Shown: positions 15,880 through 23,612 of the stretch, in pieces
Layout of the letters: each line of letters starts with the position of its first letter
How positions within the stretch are numbered: the first letter of the stretch is position 1
Assembly (NCBI GenBank): GCA_028278205.1
Contig: JANQES010000014.1
Coordinates: 24,929-88,928 of the forward strand
DNA length: 64,000 nt
Direction: 5' to 3'
Source: Rhodothermales bacterium
GTDB taxonomy: Bacteria > Bacteroidota > Rhodothermia > Rhodothermales > Bin80
Translations under genes and position numbers: made by a program
The notes under the pieces: generated by a model
Database searches by the model: none
What the model was told of the DNA's origin: nothing
Seen by the model: only the letters and a program-made list of their open reading frames with translations

Positions 15880-17403
15880 ATGAATCGAATCGCTGGCTTT
15901 TTGCTTGCGATGCTGGTGCTCTCTGCCCTTGAGGCCGGAGGGGCGCCCGTGTCTGCTGTGGGCAGCCTCGCTGTCCGTGTAGAGGGACGGATCCTCGACG
16001 GATCGGGCGACCCGCTGGCGGGCGTGACCGTGGCGATAGCCCCCGGCGGCGAGGGAGCGCCCCAGACCGCACAGACCGGCGACCGCGGGCGCTTCGCCTT
16101 CGACGTGACGCCGGGCGCCTATCGGTTTACCCTCAGCGGCGTAGGGCAGCCGGGGCGCATCGCCGCGCCGCGCTTCGAGATAGAGAGCGGCCTCTTCATG
16201 GTGGAGACCGATGCCGATCTCACGATTGCCTTGCCCTTCCAGCCGGTCACGGTGCGCGTGCAGGAACAGCACGGCCTCGGCCTGTCCGGCTTCACGATCA
16301 GCCCGGCGATGACCGACGGCGCCTCGCCCTTCATCACCGCCGGCATCGATTGGACGAGCCGGTCGGCCTACGACGAGGCGGCGTTGCGGCCCGTCACAGA
16401 CGAAGCAGGCGAGGCGCTGCTCTTCCTGTTCCCCACCACGTACGACGTCACGGCGCAGCCTCCGGAGGGGATGAACCTCGATGCCCAGACCCACTCCGGC
16501 GTTTCCGTCTACGGCGCCGTCACCGAGACCTTCGCGTTTCACGTGCCGGAGCGCCTCGACCTGCCTGAGGATTTCGAGGTGCCGGAGCATGCCGGCGTGC
16601 CCGCGCCCCGCAATACGCCGCCGCTGGCCGATGCCGGAAAAAACCGGAAGATCCGCGTCGGAAAAACGGTCTCGCTCAACGGCTCCCGCTCGTCCGACCT
16701 CGACGGCGATGCGCTCTCCTACCACTGGCGCCTCACCTTGCCGAAACCCGCCACCACCGCCGCCGAGATCGTCGATTGGGTGATTGCGTTGCCCAAACCT
16801 GTCAGCGCCGCTGCCGAGCTTATCGATGCCGAGACGGTCAAGCCATCGTTTGTGGCCCATGCGCCCGGCGCCTATGCCGTCGAACTCGTCGTCAACGACG
16901 GCATCGACGATAGCGCCCCGGCTCTGGTCATCATGACCGTTCGCCCTCGAAAAGAGTACACCTTTCTCACCCGCGTTGGCCGCACCGAACGCTCGGCGCA
17001 TTCGTGGTTGAAAACCCAACGATGGCCGCAGTACCTCGGCATCGGGGCGATGGCCGTCGGGCAAGTCATTTACGTGCGCGCCCAGTATTCCAACAACAGT
17101 CAATTGAATCATCCCGCCCAAAGCCTGTTCGATTTCGGGTTTAACCTGTCGGCCTACGTGATGATTGATCGTTTTACTGATTTTGCCGGGGTCAGTATGT
17201 TACAGAATTGGACGTTGCAAGCCGTCATCAATACCACATTCGATTATCCCATCGTGTGGCCGGATGAGCCGTCTCATTACGATCTCTTCGGCGTAGACGT
17301 GCCCAAGGCGTTCCACGGAGAGCTTCGGTGGATTCAACTGGGCACCGGGGTGGCCCTGATTGTCGTGCCCCGGATCATCCGCAAGCTCCGCCGCGACAGA
17401 TAG
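15880..17403 (+). CDS. Secreted PKD-domain protein with C-terminal membrane segments
   Basis: The 507-residue protein starts MNRIAGFLLAMLVLSALEAG, a signal peptide. A carboxypeptidase-regulatory-like sandwich follows at about 30-105 (VRVEGRILDGSGDPLAGVTV, GDRGRFAFDVTPGAYRFTL). A PKD/Ig-like domain lies at about 250-365 (NTPPLADAGKNRKIRVGK, SLNGSRSSDLDGDALSYHW). Inside the PKD domain the phrase LPKPxxxAAExxD occurs twice in tandem, a small internal duplication. The last 130 residues carry hydrophobic stretches (YLGIGAMAVGQVIYV, WIQLGTGVALIVVP) and a basic tail RKLRRDR, so the C terminus is probably membrane-anchored. I cannot assign a function. An upstream in-frame start at 15859 is possible. 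Confidence 0.65.
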   Translation: MNRIAGFLLAMLVLSALEAGGAPVSAVGSLAVRVEGRILDGSGDPLAGVTVAIAPGGEGAPQTAQTGDRGRFAFDVTPGAYRFTLSGVGQPGRIAAPRFEIESGLFMVETDADLTIALPFQPVTVRVQEQHGLGLSGFTISPAMTDGASPFITAGIDWTSRSAYDEAALRPVTDEAGEALLFLFPTTYDVTAQPPEGMNLDAQTHSGVSVYGAVTETFAFHVPERLDLPEDFEVPEHAGVPAPRNTPPLADAGKNRKIRVGKTVSLNGSRSSDLDGDALSYHWRLTLPKPATTAAEIVDWVIALPKPVSAAAELIDAETVKPSFVAHAPGAYAVELVVNDGIDDSAPALVIMTVRPRKEYTFLTRVGRTERSAHSWLKTQRWPQYLGIGAMAVGQVIYVRAQYSNNSQLNHPAQSLFDFGFNLSAYVMIDRFTDFAGVSMLQNWTLQAVINTTFDYPIVWPDEPSHYDLFGVDVPKAFHGELRWIQLGTGVALIVVPRIIRKLRRDR

Positions 17404-17465
17404 GAAATGACCTAATGCAGTTTCAAGCCATCTCTTGGGCAAAGCGTCTTCAAGACCCATCGTGT

Positions 17466-17538
17466 TCGAAGGGCGAAGGGTGAGGAGCGAAGGGCGATTT
17501 TCGGACCGCGCTCCTCGCCCTTCGCCCCTCGCTCTTCG
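17466..17538. repeat. Inverted word repeat, GAAGGGCGAAGGG family
   Basis: Left arm GAAGGGCGAAGGGTGAGGAG (17468-17497) pairs with right arm CTCCTCGCCCTTCGCCCCTC (17511-17530). It follows the PKD protein and could act as a bidirectional terminator-like stem, though it has no U-tract. Confidence 0.75.
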
Positions 17539-17856
17539 GTGCTACTTCACGCATTCCATACCCCCAGAATCTCTGTGATTGTACTTAGCTGCTTATCACG
17601 TTGGAAAAGCGTCTCCGGGCAATAAGTGCAGGGTGTCTTCGTTAGAAACTATAGCTTCATACAATGGTCTTGGAAGAGAGGTCAACAAATGCGCGTTTTC
17701 TGCGTAAAGGCGTTGATGCACCGGAAAGGTGTTTTTTGAGCCCTCTCAAAGCAGCCTTGACCGTGCCCGGCCCCCCTCCGGGATGCTTAGCCCCACATCC
17801 TGTTGATGATATGCCCGGTTTTCTTATTTCGGCAGACCATTCAACACATTGAGGTC
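17539..17856. other. Intergenic region without a recognised gene
   Basis: About 318 bp before the HlyD adaptor. A 62-codon frame from 17664 has no family resemblance and no plausible ribosome site. The AT-richer stretch near 17560-17660 probably holds the promoter of the adaptor gene, but I see no defined element. Confidence 0.4.
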
Positions 17857-19137
17857 ATGAAAAAACGTTGGCTTTGGATTGCACTCGGCGGCGTTGCCTT
17901 CGTCGTGGTGATGATCCTGATGCTCCGGCCCGAGGGTGGCGAAACGTCCACCTTGTACGCCCAGCCGCAGCGCGGGCCGTTCCAGGTGACGGTGACGACC
18001 ACCGGCGAGTTGAAAGCGAAAAACTCGGTCAAGATCTACGGCCCCGGCAGCACGCGGCAAATCCATATCTATCAGTTGAAAATCATGCGGCTGGTGCCCG
18101 AGGGCTCCGTCGTTCAAAAAGGAGGGTTCGTGGCCGAGTTGGACAGGTCGGAACTCAACACCAAGATGAGCGACGCCAACCTCGAACTGCAAAAAGCCCA
18201 GTCGCAATACGAACAGGCCCGGCTCGACACTTCGCTGACGCTCAGCAAAGAGCGCGACAACCAGGTCAACTTGCAGTACTCGATGGAGGAGGCGCGGCTG
18301 CGCAAAGAGCAGGCCACCTACGAGGCGCCCTCGGTCAAACGCCAGGCCGAGATCGACTATGAGAAGGCCCAGCGCGCCCTCGAACAGGCCGTCGAAAACT
18401 ACGCGACGCAGGTCAAGCAAGGCATCGCCAAGATGCGCGAGGTCGAGGCCGAGTTGTCGAAGGCGCAAAACATGGTGCAGATGCTGGCCGAGGCCGGGCA
18501 ACAGTTTACTATCACCGCGCCGGAGAACGGCATGGTGGTCTACAAACGCGACTGGCGCGGCCAGAAGCTGACCACCGGCGGCAGCGTCAACGCCTGGGAT
18601 CCCGTCGTGGCCGAACTGCCGGATCTCTCCGTCATGGAGTCGATCACCTACGTCAACGAGGTCGATATCCAGAAAATCAACGCCGGCCAATCGGTCGAAA
18701 TCGGTCTCGATGCCGATCCGAGCAAGAAGCTCACCGGCACCGTCACGCGGGTGGCCAACATCGGCGAGCAGCGGCCCAACTCCGACGCCAAAGTCTTCGA
18801 GGTCGCCATCGAAGTCAGCGAAGCCGACACCACGCTGCGCCCGGCCATGACCACGAGCAACACCATCGTCGTGGCCGAGATTCCGGAGGCGCTCTACATC
18901 CCGCTCGAAACGATCCACACGCAAGACACGCTCAACTTCGTCTTCGTCCGGCGCGGCGGGCGCCTGATGCGGCAGGAAGTGAGCCTCGGCTTGCTCAACG
19001 AGAACGAAGCCATCGTCGAAGCCGGCCTCGACGAGGCCGACCGTCTCTACCTCTCGCTCCCCGCCGACACGACGGGGCTGCCCCTGGAGCGGCTTGAGCC
19101 AAATGAGTCGTTGGCTTCTACAGGGTCCGGCTCGTGA
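17857..19137 (+). CDS. HlyD/MacA-type periplasmic adaptor
   Basis: The 426-residue protein has one N-terminal membrane span (MKKRWLWIALGGVAFVVVMI). The first half-motif follows (GPFQVTVTTTGELKAKNSVK), then a long coiled coil at about 105-215 (LELQKAQSQYEQARLDTSLT, VEAELSKAQNMVQML). The second lipoyl half is QFTITAPENGMVVYKRDW, and beta-barrel and membrane-proximal parts follow (IGLDADPSKKLTGTVTRVAN, ALYIPLETIH). Such adaptors link an inner-membrane pump to a TolC channel. The matching permease and TolC genes lie at 21989 and 23613, separated by a foreign-looking block. The C-terminal 80 residues are duplicated at 21722-21967. Confidence 0.9.
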   Translation: MKKRWLWIALGGVAFVVVMILMLRPEGGETSTLYAQPQRGPFQVTVTTTGELKAKNSVKIYGPGSTRQIHIYQLKIMRLVPEGSVVQKGGFVAELDRSELNTKMSDANLELQKAQSQYEQARLDTSLTLSKERDNQVNLQYSMEEARLRKEQATYEAPSVKRQAEIDYEKAQRALEQAVENYATQVKQGIAKMREVEAELSKAQNMVQMLAEAGQQFTITAPENGMVVYKRDWRGQKLTTGGSVNAWDPVVAELPDLSVMESITYVNEVDIQKINAGQSVEIGLDADPSKKLTGTVTRVANIGEQRPNSDAKVFEVAIEVSEADTTLRPAMTTSNTIVVAEIPEALYIPLETIHTQDTLNFVFVRRGGRLMRQEVSLGLLNENEAIVEAGLDEADRLYLSLPADTTGLPLERLEPNESLASTGSGS

Positions 19138-19300
19138 AAGAAGCCCGTGCGTTAGACGCGAAAACGTAACGCTCTTGTATCAATCACAAAAAAAATCCCA
19201 CATCCTCAAAAAAAATTGTTCCGCCGTACACTTCGCGGCTCCTGCTTTTGTATACAGTTTATAGACTATTCTTTACTTACAGCCTCCGCCCGATGAATCG

Positions 19301-19630
19301 ATGGATGCTGAGACAGAAAAGATCAGGCGCTACGTACGCAGCCACGTAGGCCATATCCGAACGATTCAAGACGTGGCCCATCATTTCGAGGTCTCCAGCG
19401 AGACGCTGCGCCGCGCGTTTCGGCGTGCTGAAGGCGTGAGCCTGTCGCGGTTCATCACACAGGTGCGGGTAGAGAAGGCCAAGGCGCTCTTGCGAGAAAC
19501 CGACCTGCTCTGCTTCGAAATCTGCTATGCGGTAGGTTTCACACGGGAAGACACGGGCGCGAAAGTGTTCAAGCGCGAGACGGGCTGCACGATGCAAGCG
19601 TGGCGAGCACGAAACAGCCAACCGGAATAG
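19301..19630 (+). CDS. Single-domain AraC-type DNA-binding protein
   Basis: The 109-residue protein is essentially one AraC/XylS DNA-binding domain. The first helix-turn-helix is IQDVAHHFEVSSETLRRAFR and the second is LLCFEICYAVGFTREDTGAK followed by VFKRETGCTMQAWRA, with LSRFITQVRVEKAKALLRET between. No ligand-binding domain is present, so it resembles SoxS/MarA-size proteins. It lies inside the block that separates the adaptor from its permease and may regulate the secreted protein downstream. Its stop codon lies in a 13-bp tandem repeat. Confidence 0.85.
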   Translation: MDAETEKIRRYVRSHVGHIRTIQDVAHHFEVSSETLRRAFRRAEGVSLSRFITQVRVEKAKALLRETDLLCFEICYAVGFTREDTGAKVFKRETGCTMQAWRARNSQPE

Positions 19631-19657
19631 GCAACCAGAATAGGCAACCGGAATAAG
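19619..19657. repeat. Three 13-bp tandem copies of CAACCGGAATAGG
   Basis: Copies begin at 19619, 19632 and 19645 with one or two changes each. The first contains the TAG stop of the AraC-type gene. Confidence 0.85.
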
Positions 19658-19777
19658 CAAGGTTTTCCTGGCGTAATGGGTTGAACTTGAAACGAAACCC
19701 TCCCTACTCTTTCCAGCAATCACATCAGGCCTGATATGATGCACGCTTTATTACACCACTCAACCATGGAGGAAGCT

Positions 19778-20275
19778 ATGTATGACAAACGGATCGTTGT
19801 GGGCTTGCTGATGCTGGGTCTGCTCCTGGCTGCCGAACCGGTGATGGCGCAACAAGGCATCGGCGGCATAAGCCCGAATCAGCCAACCGAATCGGAATGC
19901 GATTCCAAAAACAGAACCTGGGGGTCAGGACCCACGTTTATTGCGTCAACTAGTGAGGTCTGTGCCTTTGCTGTGGCAGGTGACATTGGACAGGCCACGG
20001 GCAAATCCGACATCACCGCTTGCCCGACCGCCTGGAATAGCTTGGAGCATTCGGTCAGCATAATCCTTGACCAATCAGGGTTTATTCAGGTTTGCACGGC
20101 CTATGATGAGGAAGGGACCAGCGGCACCCCGGCGAACGCCTTTTGCTCGGGGCCTCATAGTTCTGGTATTTCTTATCTCCAGGCACAGGGTGATCACGTG
20201 TATCAGGTAGCGAGAGACGATCCAGACGACACACGTTTGGTTGAAACCGAGGCCTTCCTGGAGCTTGGCATGTAG
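19778..20275 (+). CDS. Small secreted protein with five cysteines, unknown function
   Basis: The 165-residue protein has a clear signal peptide (MYDKRIVVGLLMLGLLLAAE, cleavage after VMAQ). The ATG at 19778 is preceded by GGAGG at 19768-19772, which decides this start over two upstream methionines. The mature part is polar with five cysteines in ESECDS, EVCAFAV, TACPTAW, QVCTAYD and AFCSGPH, and a weak propeller-like FIQVCTAYDEEG strand pattern. I do not recognise a family. It sits between the AraC-type regulator and a secreted lipoprotein. Base composition is less GC-rich than its neighbours, consistent with acquired DNA. Confidence 0.6.
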   Translation: MYDKRIVVGLLMLGLLLAAEPVMAQQGIGGISPNQPTESECDSKNRTWGSGPTFIASTSEVCAFAVAGDIGQATGKSDITACPTAWNSLEHSVSIILDQSGFIQVCTAYDEEGTSGTPANAFCSGPHSSGISYLQAQGDHVYQVARDDPDDTRLVETEAFLELGM

Positions 20276-20467
20276 ACCTGTTCCGGGCTTTGGTCAAGTC
20301 ATTCCCTGAAAGGCTTGATCGAAGCGGCAGACGTAGGGAAACAAGCCGCCGGCCCGAGCCGTGGAGCTTATTTGTCTTGCGTCCGTTGCTTCGCTCAGGC
20401 CGCATTGCCTGGCATGAAGCAATGAACGTGGTTCATGCCACCAAGCACAATCATCCCTTCTACGGCG

Positions 20468-21712
20468 ATGAAGTCTCCCCGCCCTAACCCCTTACGCCTC
20501 TTGCTCCCGGCTATCTGTTTGGTCGTCGCCTGCCTCCTCCTGTTTCCCTCCTGCAAAGAAAGCATCCCGACCGAGATTGACCTTGAACCGGAGCCCGGCC
20601 CCATCGAAGATCTGCGCGCCTGGTCGCTGCCGCAGCGCATTGAGGTCATATCATTTGACATGCTTACGACCAATTCACCCAAGTCTATCTCTGTAAGCGA
20701 CGAACAGGACATTCATCTTCTGCTCACTACAGCGGCTGATACGCTGGAGGTGCATGACCTCTTCCGCATGGCCTATCTGCACTACGACGGCACGACCTGG
20801 ACCCATCAAACCGACATCGACGGCTTCGGCATCTTCAAACCCGCCGCCAGCATCAGCACCCCCGACGGACGACTACACTTCTTCTGGGCCGGCGTCGCGC
20901 CCGAACACCGCCAGTCTCCGGCCACAGCACGCGTCACCGACCTGTTCCACTGCGTCTGGGACGGCATAGCCTGCTCCCAACCCGTCTCGCTCTTCGCCGG
21001 AGGCGTGCTCCAGTTTTTCTACCTCGACCAGGCCGTCCTTGATCACACCGGCACGATCCACGTCGTCTTCAGGTATCACGGGCGCATGTATCATCTGATG
21101 ATGCTGCCGGGCGGAAGCACAACCGTCACCTGGATTGAAGGCACGGCCTACCCCAGCCTGCGCCGCCACGGCGAGGCGCTCTATCTGGTCTGGGTGTCTT
21201 TTCCTACGTCGGATGGAGGCTCCAACGATGTCTACTACCGCGCCTACCGCGACGGCGCCTGGACCCCTGTGCGCAACATCTTCCACGATGTGCAGCGAAG
21301 CGCCCACGTCCCGGCGCTAGCCATCGACCACGACGGCACACATCATCTGGTCTTTCACGCTGAGATTGGCAACGGGCCGCAGGTGGACTTGCTCTACATG
21401 GTCTCGCACGACGAGGGCGCGACGTGGTCTGCCCCGTCGGTGCTCTATTCGACGACGAGTTTTTTCAGCGATCCGCCGGTGCTGGTCGTCGACGCCTATA
21501 ATGTGGTGCATCTTCGGTTTAGCCACTGGGGTTCGTTGCCGTTGATCGACAACTTTTACATGACGCTACGCGCGGGGGAGTGGTCGGAGCGGGTGGTGTT
21601 GTTTCCGGGGCATCCGAGCCGGACGCCGGCGTTCATGACGGTCGATGGCAGCAACCGGGTGCATGTCATTTGGAAGAGCCAGGATGCGCTCTACCACGCC
21701 CGGTTTGAATGA
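20468..21712 (+). CDS. Lipoprotein with BNR/sialidase-like propeller
   Basis: The 414-residue lipoprotein has a long signal sequence ending LLLFPSCKES, with the lipobox cysteine at residue 29. The body repeats a pattern of about 50 residues: HYDGTTWTHQTDIDGFGI, ISTPDGRLHFFWAG, LDHTGTIHVVFRYHGRMY, DHDGTHHLVFHAE, SHDEGATWSAPSVLY, VDGSNRVHVIWKSQDALY. The SHDEGATWSAP phrase is an Asp-box-like motif, so a sialidase-type beta-propeller is likely. The active-site residues of true sialidases are not evident, so a surface binding role is as plausible as an enzyme. It is the last intact gene of the block before the adaptor fragment. Confidence 0.7.
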   Translation: MKSPRPNPLRLLLPAICLVVACLLLFPSCKESIPTEIDLEPEPGPIEDLRAWSLPQRIEVISFDMLTTNSPKSISVSDEQDIHLLLTTAADTLEVHDLFRMAYLHYDGTTWTHQTDIDGFGIFKPAASISTPDGRLHFFWAGVAPEHRQSPATARVTDLFHCVWDGIACSQPVSLFAGGVLQFFYLDQAVLDHTGTIHVVFRYHGRMYHLMMLPGGSTTVTWIEGTAYPSLRRHGEALYLVWVSFPTSDGGSNDVYYRAYRDGAWTPVRNIFHDVQRSAHVPALAIDHDGTHHLVFHAEIGNGPQVDLLYMVSHDEGATWSAPSVLYSTTSFFSDPPVLVVDAYNVVHLRFSHWGSLPLIDNFYMTLRAGEWSERVVLFPGHPSRTPAFMTVDGSNRVHVIWKSQDALYHARFE

Positions 21713-21721
21713 TCATCGGAC

Positions 21722-21967
21722 GCCCTGCAAATTCCTCTCGCGTGCATTCATACGAAAGGCGCACTTCATTACGTTTTTATCAAGGGCCAAACCCGTATCT
21801 ATCGGCAAGAAATTAAACGCGGACGCAACAATGCGGAAGCAGCCATCGTCGAAGCGGGATTAAAGGAAACCGACCGTCTCTACCTGTCGTTGCCTGCTGA
21901 TACGACGGGGTTGCCCCTGGAACGGTTAGAACCAAGCGAGGTGTTAGCATCTCAAGATTCGAATTAG
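21722..21967 (+). pseudogene. Truncated second copy of the HlyD adaptor C terminus
   Basis: Read from 21722, the frame gives ALQIPLACIHTKGALHYVFI, then RIYRQEIKRGRNNAEAAIVE, then DRLYLSLPADTTGLPLERLE and a TAG stop at 21965. It matches the last 80 residues of the adaptor ending at 19137 (ALYIPLETIH, EAIVEAGLDEADRLYLSLPA, DTTGLPLERLEPNE). There is no start codon or upstream portion: the frame begins right behind the propeller gene's stop. The nucleotide match is clear but imperfect, so the copy has diverged. It abuts the permease gene as an intact adaptor normally would. Confidence 0.85.
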
Positions 21968-21988
21968 AAATTCGAGGGGCGAATTTCT
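21966..21988 (+). promoter_or_regulatory. Perfect 9-bp hairpin ending at the permease start codon
   Basis: AGAAATTCG at 21966-21974 pairs with CGAATTTCT at 21980-21988 across the loop AGGGG. The ATG of the permease follows at 21989. The loop and its flanks (GAGGGGCG) are the best Shine-Dalgarno candidate, so the ribosome site would be displayed in a hairpin loop. Confidence 0.6.
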
Positions 21989-23320
21989 ATGCTGCAAAAA
22001 GTCATCTATAATTTCCTCATCGCCGCCGAGTCGATTCGAGGCAACAAGATCCGGTCGTTGTTGACGATGCTGGGCATCATCTTCGGCGTGGCCTCGGTCA
22101 TTGCGATGCTGGCTATCGGCAAGGGGGCCGAGCAGGAAGTGTTGGAGCAGATCAAGCTGCTCGGCGCCAACAATGTCATCGTCAAGCCTATCATCGAGCA
22201 GGAAGAAGGCACGGTGGCCGAGGAAGAAGAAGAACAGGCCGAAAAAGAACCCTGGTCGCCGGGCCTGACCATGGCCGACGCCCGCAGCATCGAGGCCATC
22301 GTGCCCGGCGTCGAAGCCATCAGCCCCGAAGTGGTCATCGAAACCTCAGCCGTCCGGGCCGGGCTGCGCCGCTCGACCAAGCTCGTCGGCGTAGACCAGC
22401 ATTACTTCGACCAGTCCGACTTCCGGCTTACCGAGGGCAACTTCTTTTCCGAAGAACAACTCGAAGGCGCTGCGCCGGTGGCGATCATCGGCAGCCGTGT
22501 CAAGACGCGCTTTTTTACGAAAGAGGAACCCCTCGGCGGGCGCATCAAGTGCGGCAACCTGTGGCTGACCGTCGTGGGCGTGCTCGACGAACGCGCCCTC
22601 TCGGAAAAGAGCATCGAAGCGCTCGGCATTCGCGATTTCAACTACGACATCTACGCGCCCGTCAAGACCGTGCTGCTGCGCTATGAAGACCGCGCGCGTG
22701 TGACGACGCAGGAGGTCGAACTCGCCAACAGCGCCTTCGGCCAACGCCAGCAAAACGGCCCGACCAACTATCATCAACTCGATCAACTCGTCGTTCGGGT
22801 GGCCCAATCGGATCTGGTGCAGCCCGTGGCCGAGGTCGTCAACCGGATGCTCAAGCGGCGGCACTACGGCGTGGTCGATTACGAGGTGGTGGTGCCCGAA
22901 CAACTGCTCGAACAGGAACGCCGCACGCAGAACATTTTCAACATCGTGCTGGCGGCCATCGCCTCGATTTCGCTGATCGTCGGGGGCATCGGGATCATGA
23001 ACATCATGCTGGCCTCGGTGCTCGAACGCACGCGCGAGATCGGTGTGCGGCGCTCGGTGGGCGCCACGCGGCGCGACGTAGAGTTGCAGTTTTTGATCGA
23101 GGCGATGACGATCAGCTTCACAGGCGGCGTCATCGGCATCATCCTGGGCGTGGGCATCAGCGTGGGCATCGAGATGGGCACCGGCATCCAGACCATCGTC
23201 TCGCTGATCTCGGTGGTGGTGGCGTTTCTGGTGTCGGTGAGCGTGGGGTTGGTCTTCGGGCTGCTGCCGGCCAAACGCGCCGCCGAACATCACCCGGTCG
23301 TAGCGCTTCGGTATGAGTGA
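21989..23320 (+). CDS. MacB-like ABC transporter permease (FtsX domain)
   Basis: The 443-residue protein has the MacB/FtsX layout. A first membrane span follows SIRGNKIRSLLTMLGIIFGV. A periplasmic core lies at about 60-290 (GANNVIVKPIIEQ, VVGVLDERALSEKSIEAL). Three C-terminal spans follow, with ILAAIASISLIVGGIGIMNI-like sequence, RTREIGVRRSVGATRRDVEL and LVFGLLPAKRAAEHHPVVAL. It lacks the N-terminal ATPase that MacB carries, and no ATPase gene is adjacent, so its motor must be encoded elsewhere. It should work with the adaptor at 17857 and the channel at 23613. A glutamate-rich insert (EEGTVAEEEEEQAEKEP) lies near residue 75. Its usual substrates are antibiotics, lipids or peptides; which applies here is unknown. 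Confidence 0.92.
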   Translation: MLQKVIYNFLIAAESIRGNKIRSLLTMLGIIFGVASVIAMLAIGKGAEQEVLEQIKLLGANNVIVKPIIEQEEGTVAEEEEEQAEKEPWSPGLTMADARSIEAIVPGVEAISPEVVIETSAVRAGLRRSTKLVGVDQHYFDQSDFRLTEGNFFSEEQLEGAAPVAIIGSRVKTRFFTKEEPLGGRIKCGNLWLTVVGVLDERALSEKSIEALGIRDFNYDIYAPVKTVLLRYEDRARVTTQEVELANSAFGQRQQNGPTNYHQLDQLVVRVAQSDLVQPVAEVVNRMLKRRHYGVVDYEVVVPEQLLEQERRTQNIFNIVLAAIASISLIVGGIGIMNIMLASVLERTREIGVRRSVGATRRDVELQFLIEAMTISFTGGVIGIILGVGISVGIEMGTGIQTIVSLISVVVAFLVSVSVGLVFGLLPAKRAAEHHPVVALRYE

Positions 23321-23331
23321 GTTTCGGACGA

Positions 23332-23575
23332 AAGGGAGAGAGGGCGAAAGGGAGAGAGGGCGAAAGGGGGAGAGAGAGAAAATCAGAGAATGTCGAATAT
23401 CGAATAAGGATTTCCGAATGTCGAAGGATCTGACAAAACACTCGACATTCGGAAATCGACATTCTGCGGTTCGATATTCAAAAAACACCCTCAATATTCT
23501 CCCTGTCCCCTGTTCTCCCTTTCGCCCTCTCTCCCTTTCTCCCTTTCGCCCTCTCTCCCTTTCGCCCTTTCCTCA
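23332..23575. repeat. Nested inverted repeat, two word families
   Basis: The outer left arm (GAAAGGGAGAGAGGGCGAAA units, 23332-23375) pairs with the outer right arm (CCCTTTCGCCCTCTCTCCC units, 23515-23575). Inside is a second pair: GAATGTCGAATATCGAATAA at about 23388 against TCGACATTCGGAAATCGACA at about 23440-23485. The element fills most of the gap between the permease and TolC genes. Confidence 0.85.
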
Positions 23576-23612
23576 TTCCTTCCTTTCAAAAAAAATCAAA
23601 CGACCTGAAGTC

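Noticed and set aside
17664..17852. 62-residue ORF before the HlyD adaptor
   Set aside because: No domain, no ribosome site and composition like non-coding sequence.
23313..23612. N-terminal extension of the TolC protein through the repeat (start at 23313)
   Set aside because: The encoded residues are repeat-derived (REGERERGRKGERE), and a clean signal peptide begins at 23613.
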